From assembly GCA_020061125.1 (NCBI GenBank), contig JAGUYV010000131.1, forward strand, positions 1 to 8,206: a stretch of DNA of 8,206 nucleotides, read 5' to 3'. The position numbers and the translations under genes are program-made. Shown here one piece after another: positions 1 through 5,800 of this stretch (positions within the stretch are counted from its first letter, which is position 1; every line of letters starts with the position of its first letter). A model generated the notes under the pieces. The model was not told the DNA's origin. It searched no databases and worked only from the letters and a program-made list of their open reading frames with translations. The stretch is from a bacterium (lineage in GTDB: Bacteria; UBP15; UBA6099; DSWB01).

Positions 1-1
1 A

Positions 2-586
2 CAGCCCGTGATCGCCCCGCCGCCGGACGCGCACGCGCTGGACCCGGATTCCGCGTTCTTCGACGAGCAGTTGTTCTACGGCATGCTCACCCAGGCCCCG
101 CCGCGCAAACCGGACCATTCCAGGAACTGGATTTTTTCCGGCAACACCTTCGAGCACAAACAGTACCGGTACCGGCTCACAGCGCCAAGCGGCAACTGGG
201 TGTTCCAGCCGTTCACGCTCGGCAACCAGGTCATCACCGAGTTCACAGCGTTCCACAAGGGGTTCGTGGGTTCCGAAATCACCCTCGAAACCTTCCACAA
301 GCCCGGCCCGCACGAAATAGATCCCCTCGAGGACATGATTGTGTTCGTGCGCCAGCAAATGGGCAGCTTCGAGGTGGTGAGCGATCGCCGCACAACCATC
401 GCGGGGCTGCCCGCGCGCGAGGTCACGCTCAAGGGCGCGCTCATCATCCCCATCACAGCGCGCTACACCGAACTTACCGGCAAGGACCGCGTGTTCGTGT
501 TCACCTGCGCCACGGCCTCGTATCTGTACGAAAAGCTCAAGCCCGAGTTCGACGCCTTCATCGCGTCCTTCGAATTATTGAAGTGA
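2..586 (+). CDS. Uncharacterised protein, 3' part (PsbP/DUF1795-like fold suspected)
   Basis: The reading frame is open to the left edge of the window, so the gene very probably begins upstream; a GTG at position 8 is the first possible start inside the window but nothing supports it. About 193 residues are visible. The first 40 are Pro/Asp-rich and look like a linker. They are followed by a compact alpha/beta domain from about residue 50, running from 'YRLTAPSGNW' through 'AGLPAREVTLKG' to a C-terminal helix ending 'FDAFIASFELLK'. The order (a 'P.gW' strand, a 'G.pa..v...g' strand, a late strand before a terminal 'F...ASF' helix) resembles small PsbP/DUF1795-like domains often found in bacterial lipoproteins. 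That assignment is inference from pattern only, and no catalytic motif is visible. No signal peptide can be judged because the N-terminus is missing. A terminator-like hairpin follows about 20 bases after the stop. Confidence 0.7.
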   Translation, partial: QPVIAPPPDAHALDPDSAFFDEQLFYGMLTQAPPRKPDHSRNWIFSGNTFEHKQYRYRLTAPSGNWVFQPFTLGNQVITEFTAFHKGFVGSEITLETFHKPGPHEIDPLEDMIVFVRQQMGSFEVVSDRRTTIAGLPAREVTLKGALIIPITARYTELTGKDRVFVFTCATASYLYEKLKPEFDAFIASFELLK

Positions 587-606
587 ATCCGCGGCATGGC
601 TATATT

Positions 607-638
607 ATGCAAAGCGCAAAAGCGCTAATGCATGTTTT
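607..638 (+). terminator. Probable rho-independent terminator of the first gene
   Basis: Twenty bases after the stop codon at 586, ATGCA (607-611) pairs with TGCAT (629-633) and AGCGC (613-617) pairs with GCGCT (622-626). The loop is AAAA, with a small internal asymmetry between the two stems. A short T run (635-638) follows. The stem is modest and the T tract is only four bases long, so this is a plausible rather than strong terminator. Confidence 0.5.
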
Positions 639-673
639 CGTCACGGCAGGGAGCGTAAAAGCGACTCGTAAAA

Positions 674-896
674 TTGTAGGGCGGGGTCACCGCACCCCGC
701 CGCTCTCAAGTTTCGAGGGGCGCACATGCGCTTCATGACCGGCAGCCCGACTTTAAGATCGCACCGGAAACATCTGCCGTGAACTGAAAATCATGGCGCG
801 GCAAGAGTTGGACATAAATTGAGAGGCGCGCCCGGACAGCGGCAAATCGTCGCGCGGCACATGGCAACGGCGGGGTGCGGTGACCCCGCCCTACAA
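674..896. repeat. 223-bp element bounded by perfect 29-bp inverted repeats (MITE-like or REP doublet)
   Basis: The bases at 674-702 and 868-896 are exact reverse complements over 29 bp, and the match stops at both ends. Each arm starts (outer end) with TTGTAGGGCGGGG and is itself palindromic: GGCGGGGT pairs with ACCCCGCC around a 6-base loop (CACCGC). The 165-bp interior has no convincing coding sequence; the minus-strand frame that crosses it runs through the right arm and lacks protein-like composition. Perfect arms around a non-coding core fit either a miniature inverted-repeat transposable element or a pair of oppositely oriented REP-type palindromes. No clear target-site duplication is seen: the left flank is GTAAA and the right flank is CATAT. 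The element fills most of the gap upstream of leuB. Confidence 0.75.
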
Positions 897-987
897 CATA
901 TGCGCTACTAATAGCAACTGTTTTTGAGCCGTCAGGCGTTTCCGGCGAGACGAACTTTGTGTCTTGATTCAGTATTTTTCCGTGACT

Positions 988-994
988 GAAAGGA
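988..994 (+). promoter_or_regulatory. Ribosome binding site of leuB
   Basis: GAAAGGA lies 10 bases upstream of the ATG at 1005 and supports that start. It sits in a short palindrome, GAAAG-GA-CTTTC (988-999), whose two-base centre is too small for a normal RNA hairpin. No convincing -35/-10 pair could be placed between the repeat element and this site. Confidence 0.5.
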
Positions 995-1004
995 CTTTCC
1001 AACC

Positions 1005-2078
1005 ATGAGCGCAGGCAAACGCAGCTATGACATCGGAGTCATGCCCGGTGACGGAACCGGGCCGGAAGTGGTGCGCGAAGCCGTCAAGGCGCTGGACGCC
1101 GTGGCCGCGCTCGAAGGGTTTTCCGTGAACTATACGCACTATGATTTCGGCGGCGCGCGCTATCTCAAGACCGGCGAAACGCTTCCGGATTCAGCCATGG
1201 ACGAGTTCCGCAAACAGCAGGCCATTCTGCTGGGCGCCATCGGCCACCCGGAGGTCAAGCCCGGCATCCTGGAAAAAGGCATCCTGCTGCGCACGCGCTT
1301 CGAGCTGGACCAGTACATCAACCTGCGCCCGGTCAAGCTGTACCCGAGCGTGGACACGCCCCTGAAAGACAAGGGGCCGGAGCACATAGACTTCGTGGTG
1401 GTGCGCGAAAACACCGAGGGCCTGTATGCGGGCGCGGGCGGCACGCTCAAAAAAGGCACGCCCGACGAAATCGCGGTCCAGGAATCCATCAACACGCGCA
1501 AGGGCGTGGAGCGCTGCCTGCGCTTCGCTTTCAATTACACACTCAAGCGCGCGCGGGACAACAAGCTCACCCTCTGCGGCAAGACCAATGTACTCACCTA
1601 CGCCTTCGACCTGTGGGAGCGCGCGTTCCATGAAATCGCGCCCGAATACCCGGCCGTCAAGACCGACTACGCGCATGTGGACGCCATCTGCATGTGGATG
1701 GTCAAGAACCCGGAATGGTTCGATGTGATTGTGACGGACAACATGTTCGGGGACATCATCACGGACCTCGGGGCCATGATTCAGGGCGGCATGGGCATCG
1801 CCGCGGGCGGCAACATCAACCCCGAGGGCACATCCATGTTCGAGCCGATCGGCGGCTCCGCGCCCAAGTACACCGGCCAGAATGTGATCAACCCCCTGGC
1901 CGCCATCTGCGCCGCGCAGATGATGCTCGACCAGCTCGGCGAAACCGCCGCGGCCGCGCGCATCGAGAAGGCCGTGATCACCTGCCTGTCAAAAGACATA
2001 AAAAGCCTGCAGGCCGGCCGCATGGGATACTCCACGACCCAGGTCGGCGACCTGGTGGCGGGCTACCTGGACGCATAG
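1005..2078 (+). CDS. leuB: 3-isopropylmalate dehydrogenase (LeuB), with an atypical Lys-Tyr cofactor motif
   Basis: The 357-residue length is normal for the family. The enzyme oxidises and decarboxylates 3-isopropylmalate to 2-oxoisocaproate in leucine synthesis, in the cytoplasm. Visible family features are the N-terminal 'GDGTGPEVV' (residues 15-23), and the substrate arginines R98 and R108 in '[16 protein letters not shown]' with hydrophobic L94/L95 where isopropyl recognition is expected. R134 and Y141 fall in '[11 protein letters not shown]', K193 in 'GKTN', and D226, D250 and D254 are metal/catalytic aspartates. The decarboxylating-dehydrogenase signature runs from N246 to about I265. 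The cofactor loop reads '[15 protein letters not shown]': K288-Y289 replace the Asp-Ile that binds the NAD ribose in classical LeuB, and match the Lys-Tyr of NADP-dependent isocitrate dehydrogenase. The isocitrate-type substrate loop is absent, so leuB is preferred over icd. The start has an RBS at 988-994. No other leu genes are adjacent. Confidence 0.92.
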   Translation: MSAGKRSYDIGVMPGDGTGPEVVREAVKALDAVAALEGFSVNYTHYDFGGARYLKTGETLPDSAMDEFRKQQAILLGAIGHPEVKPGILEKGILLRTRFELDQYINLRPVKLYPSVDTPLKDKGPEHIDFVVVRENTEGLYAGAGGTLKKGTPDEIAVQESINTRKGVERCLRFAFNYTLKRARDNKLTLCGKTNVLTYAFDLWERAFHEIAPEYPAVKTDYAHVDAICMWMVKNPEWFDVIVTDNMFGDIITDLGAMIQGGMGIAAGGNINPEGTSMFEPIGGSAPKYTGQNVINPLAAICAAQMMLDQLGETAAAARIEKAVITCLSKDIKSLQAGRMGYSTTQVGDLVAGYLDA

Positions 2079-2087
2079 CCGCGCGCC

Positions 2088-2107
2088 GATTCCGCTCAAG
2101 CGGATTC
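2088..2107. terminator. Weak hairpin between convergent genes
   Basis: TCCGC (2091-2095) and GCGGA (2100-2104) pair around a TCAA loop. The stem extends by two further pairs after one T-T mismatch. It lies just after the leuB stop and overlaps the stop codon of the convergent small gene, where a bidirectional terminator would be expected. There is no T run on either side, so the call is tentative. Confidence 0.25.
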
Positions 2108-2488
2108 CATGTCTCTTTCAATCTCGTTCCAGAATTTCTGCATACCCACGAACACGGACTGCAGAAGCTGGCGGCCGCATTCGGCATCGCTCTGCGGCCC
2201 GGATATGCGCGCCGCGCTTTGCGACACCCGGCGCAGCAGGGCCTGGAGTTCCCGGGGCGAGGTTTCGGGCAGAAGCCGCTCCAGCGCAACCTCGGTCAGA
2301 GGCTCGTTGTGCCGGCACGCGGCCTCGATTCTGCCGGGCAGGTCCTTGAGAAAAATCAGAGAGAACCTGCTGGCGTTCTCAAAGCCCCACTCCACCCCGA
2401 ACTCACCCAGGGCGTGCAGTTGCGCTTCGCGCGCCTCCTGTTTCCGGTCCAACGCCATTACGCCGCCCGCGCTTTGCTTTTTTCCCAC
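2096..2488 (-). CDS. Small uncharacterised helical protein (130 aa)
   Basis: I do not recognise the family. I chose the GTG at 2488 because GGGAGG (2496-2501) lies seven bases upstream on the minus strand; the frame stays open to another GTG at 2545 and has an internal ATG at 2458, both without such a site. The N-terminus is short and basic ('GKKQSAGG'). The rest is charged and probably mostly helical: 'LDRKQEAREAQLHALGEFG', then 'RFSLIFLKDLPGRIEAAC', a Glu/Leu-rich middle 'TEVALERLLPETSPREL', and a C-terminal helix ending 'FWNEIERDMESA'. There is no signal peptide, membrane segment or catalytic motif. Composition (Glu, Leu, Ala, Arg) is protein-like, whereas the opposite-strand frame is Ser/Arg/Cys-rich and implausible. 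The gene converges on leuB, 17 bp from its stop, and diverges from the large lipase-like gene. Confidence 0.6.
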   Translation of the reverse strand: MGKKQSAGGVMALDRKQEAREAQLHALGEFGVEWGFENASRFSLIFLKDLPGRIEAACRHNEPLTEVALERLLPETSPRELQALLRRVSQSAARISGPQSDAECGRQLLQSVFVGMQKFWNEIERDMESA

Positions 2489-2495
2489 GATGACA

Positions 2496-2501
2496 CCTCC
2501 C
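2496..2501 (-). promoter_or_regulatory. Ribosome binding site that decides the GTG start of the small minus-strand gene
   Basis: Read on the minus strand, GGGAGG is followed by seven bases (TGTCATC) and then the GTG at 2488. It is the best Shine-Dalgarno match in the window and argues against the longer start at 2545. Confidence 0.6.
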
Positions 2502-2718
2502 GCGTTTTCGCCGCGCCGCATGCGCGCCACGGCTCTCGGACTCACCCACCGTGATCTTGAAGACGCTCCCGCATGGCCCGATTGGCTGGCCTGTCTCGCG
2601 TGAAGTCTCCACCAGTCGTGGAGGCCGGACCCGGATCGTGGGCTGTGGCAATACTTCTTTATGAAACTGTGCGAAATCCTTTTTTACATGATACCACTTT
2701 CCACAAATTCAAACAATG

Positions 2719-2748
2719 CCGCACGCATCCGGGCCGCACGCATCCGGG
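2719..2748. repeat. Two perfect 15-bp tandem repeats upstream of the lipase-like gene
   Basis: CCGCACGCATCCGGG occurs twice back to back (2719-2733 and 2734-2748). It is followed at once by a small GC-rich palindrome, GGGCG-CCGGA-CGCCC (2747-2761). These lie in the 385-bp divergent gap 2489-2873, roughly 50 bp upstream of the candidate promoter. They could be a regulator binding site or a simple sequence duplication. The rest of the gap holds one other small stem-loop (CTCCAC/GTGGAG, 2607-2623) and no convincing gene. Confidence 0.6.
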
Positions 2749-2796
2749 GCGCCGGACGCCCAGAGTCTCGGAATCCGTCATTTTATAAAGATCTAT

Positions 2797-2826
2797 TTGC
2801 GGAGAATTTATCAGGTGTGATATATT
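2797..2826 (+). promoter_or_regulatory. Candidate sigma70-type promoter of the lipase-like gene
   Basis: TTGCGG (2797-2802) and TATATT (2821-2826) are separated by 18 bases in a locally AT-rich stretch. This would give a leader of about 40 bases before the ATG at 2874. The -10 box matches consensus at five of six positions, the -35 box only at its TTG. This placement also argues that translation does not begin at an in-frame ATG at 2661, which would lie upstream of the promoter. Confidence 0.35.
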
Positions 2827-2873
2827 TAAGCCGCAAGAGTTTCGTTTTAAAGCATGTTGGGCGGGGGATAACC

Positions 2874-5800
2874 ATGATGAAAAACCGCATGCGCGCCGCA
2901 TTGCTGGGCGCAATTATATTGATGGCGTTTGCCGCGCCGTGCGCGGCGGGCAACCAGCTTGTGCGCGAGAGCGGCAAGGATCCCGTGGTGCTGGTGCACG
3001 GCTACGCCGGGTCCGTGCTCGGCCAGTTGTCCGTGGAGGGCTACTGGCTGTATTACACGACCCGCTTCGCCATTGACGGATACGACGCCTACAAAATCGC
3101 GCTGCCGGACGCGGCTCTCGCCGATGTGCGCGAGAGCGCGGACAAGCTCAAAAATTTCGTGAATGATGTGCGCGCACGCACGGGCCGCAGCAAGGTGGAC
3201 ATCGTGTGCCACAGCGAAGGCGGTCTGGTGGCGCGCTACTACATCCAGATGCTGGGCGGCGCGCAGTTTGTTGACGACATGGTCACCATCGCCACCCCGC
3301 ACCGCGGCACCACCGTGGCCCACATCGGCCCGGGCAAAGCCTCCCGCCAGATGGAGGTCTACAACGATTTTCTCAACGAACTGAACCGCGTCAACACCTT
3401 TCCTGCGGGCATTGATTACACGGCCATCCACAGCAACCACGACGAGATCGTGTTCCCCTCGCAGAACGGGTTCTGGGAAGGCGCGGTCAACATTAATGTC
3501 AACCTGCTGGGCCACGCGGGCATCATGGCCAACGAGCATGTGTACCAGTCGGTTAAGGGCGCGATTTCCACGGACATCAGCGGCGGCATGAGCCGCCTTC
3601 CCGTGCAAATCCAGCGCCCGTCCATGACCACGAACTCGAACGCCGTGACCCTGGCCATCAACCCCTTCAACCATCATCACACGGGCGAGGACATGCGGCA
3701 GATGCGGATCAGCAATTGCCCGTTCATGAGCGGCTCGGACTGGGAGAGCGTGTCCGGATCGCGCTCGTGGTCTCTCGACGGCGGCGAGGGACTCAAGGCC
3801 GTGTATGTGCAGTTCCGCCATTCGGGCAACTGGCTATTCCCCAAGGAATCGCCGGTGTACGCGGACTACATTTTCGTGGACAAATCCGCGCCCGAGGGCG
3901 CGGTGAACATCATCCCGGATTCCACGATCAGCGCGCGTGTGGACATCGAGATTACGGCAAAGGACAACTCGGACAATTACAAGGAATTCAAAATCTGGAA
4001 CGCGCTCATCGCGTTCGGGATCGAAGACCTTGGCGTGAAGGAAATGATGGTGTCCGCGAATTCGGATTTCAGCGGCGCGCAGTGGGTTCCGCTGGCGTCG
4101 CGCACGAGCGTTGACCTTGCGCCCGGCTCGGGGCCGCGCGGGGTCTTCGTGAAGTTCCGCGACGGCGCGGGCAATGTGAGCAGGGTTTATTCCGACACCG
4201 TGAACAAGATTGATCCCGTGGCCGACGGCCTGGCCATGGTGGATGAAGACATCCGCAACCCCGTGGTGTTCGTGCATGGGTACATGGGTTCCATCGTGGG
4301 CGATGTAAGCACTTACATCAACTGGGTGTATTACATCGAGAAACTCAAGCGCGAGGGTTTCAGCACGCACCGCATCACATTGAGCGACGCCGGGCTGCAG
4401 GATGTGACAAAGAGCGCTGCGGAGCTTGATGCGTTCATCAACGGCGTGCTATCGGAAACCGGCGCGGCCAAAGTGGACATCGTGTGCCACAGTGAAGGCG
4501 GGCTGGTGGCGCGTTACTACCTCCAGAACCTTGGCGGCGCGGGCAAGGTGGACGACCTGGTCACCATCTCCACGCCGCACCGCGGCACCACCGTGGCCGC
4601 CATCGGCCCGGGCATGGCCGCGCGGCAGATGGAAGTGGCCAGCGATTTCCTCAAGCAGCTCAACAGCGGGAACACCCTGCCAGCGGGCGTGGAATTCACG
4701 GCCCTTTTCAGCAACGGCGATGAAATCGTGGTCCCTGGCAAAAACGGCTTCTTCGACGGCGCCATGAATGTGAACTGGAACATCTTCGGGCACGCGGGCA
4801 TCCTGTTCGCGCCCGAGCCGTACAATGTGGTCAAGGCGGCGATCTCCAAAAAGAACATTGCGGCAGCGCCTCGCGCCGTCGAAATTGCGCTCCCCGGCAT
4901 GGCCGCGGCGTCAACCCAATGGCCGCTCAAACTCACGGGCTACAACCACTTCGACCCGGACAAGCGGCAGACGCAGATGATGATCAGCACGAACCCGCTG
5001 TTCGCGGGCGCGTCCTGGCAGCCGTTCTCCGAGTCCGCGTCCGTATCCGTGTCCGGCGAACAGGACGGCCTGATCGGCGTACATGTGAAGTTCCGGCGCG
5101 ACGGCGGCGCGGAGTCGCCCTCGTATGCGGACTACATGGTGCTGGACCGCACCGCGCCCCAGGGCGCACTGGCTGCGGAATCCGTGGACGAAACCACGAA
5201 CACCGCGAGTCTCAAGATTTCCGTCACGGACAATTCCGACGAGTACGGCGCCGCCAAATGGACCAACCTGCTGCGCGCATACGGCATCCTGAACATCGGC
5301 GCGGCAGCCATGATCGTGAGCGAGTCCCCGGATTTCTCCGGCGCAAAATGGGAAGCGATCGCGTCGAGCAAGACCCTGCAGCTTTCGCCCGGCCCGGGCA
5401 ACAAGACGATTTACGCGAAATTCCGCGACCGCGCGGGCAACGAGAGCGCGGCCGTGTCCACGGAGATCAATATCTTCGACGGCGTGAACGGGTACATGGC
5501 CTTGGAGCAGACCAAAAACCCCGTGGTGTTCGTCCACGGGTACGGCGGCTCCATCGTGGGCGACATCAGCGCTTACATCAACTGGGTTTTCTTCTATGAA
5601 AAACTCAAGGCCGACGGGTACAGCGTGCACCGCATCACCATCTCGGACGGCGCCATGCAGGACATCACCATCAGCGCCAGAGAGCTGTTCGATTTCGTGA
5701 TGGATGTGCGTTCGAAAACCGGGGCGAACCGCGTGGATCTGGTGTGCCACAGCGAGGGCGGGCTGATCGCGCGCTACTTCATTCAGAACATGGGCGGCGC

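Noticed and set aside
733-1002. Minus-strand frame of 89 residues across the inverted-repeat element
   Set aside because: It includes the palindromic arm, has no supporting start site and no protein-like pattern; best explained as chance within the repeat element.
1694-2554. Plus-strand frame overlapping the end of leuB and running through the small minus-strand gene
   Set aside because: Composition is Arg/His/Gly/Pro-rich, it overlaps two better-supported genes, and no motif is recognisable.
2109-2603. Plus-strand frame opposite the small minus-strand gene
   Set aside because: Ser/Arg/Cys-rich antisense-like composition and no ribosome binding site, whereas the minus-strand frame has both a good site and ordinary protein composition.
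2661-2873. In-frame N-terminal extension of the large protein from an ATG at 2661
   Set aside because: The 71 residues contain a low-complexity repeat ('ARIRAARIRGAGR') created by the 15-bp DNA repeats, the region is AT-richer with a promoter-like sequence, and a good signal peptide begins at 2874.
2847-3821. Long minus-strand frame opposite the first hydrolase unit (and similar ones at 4911-5750 and 6249-7115)
   Set aside because: These frames are rich in His, Arg, Ala, Val and Gly, as expected from the antisense of GC-biased codons. The plus-strand frame has clear domains and catalytic motifs.
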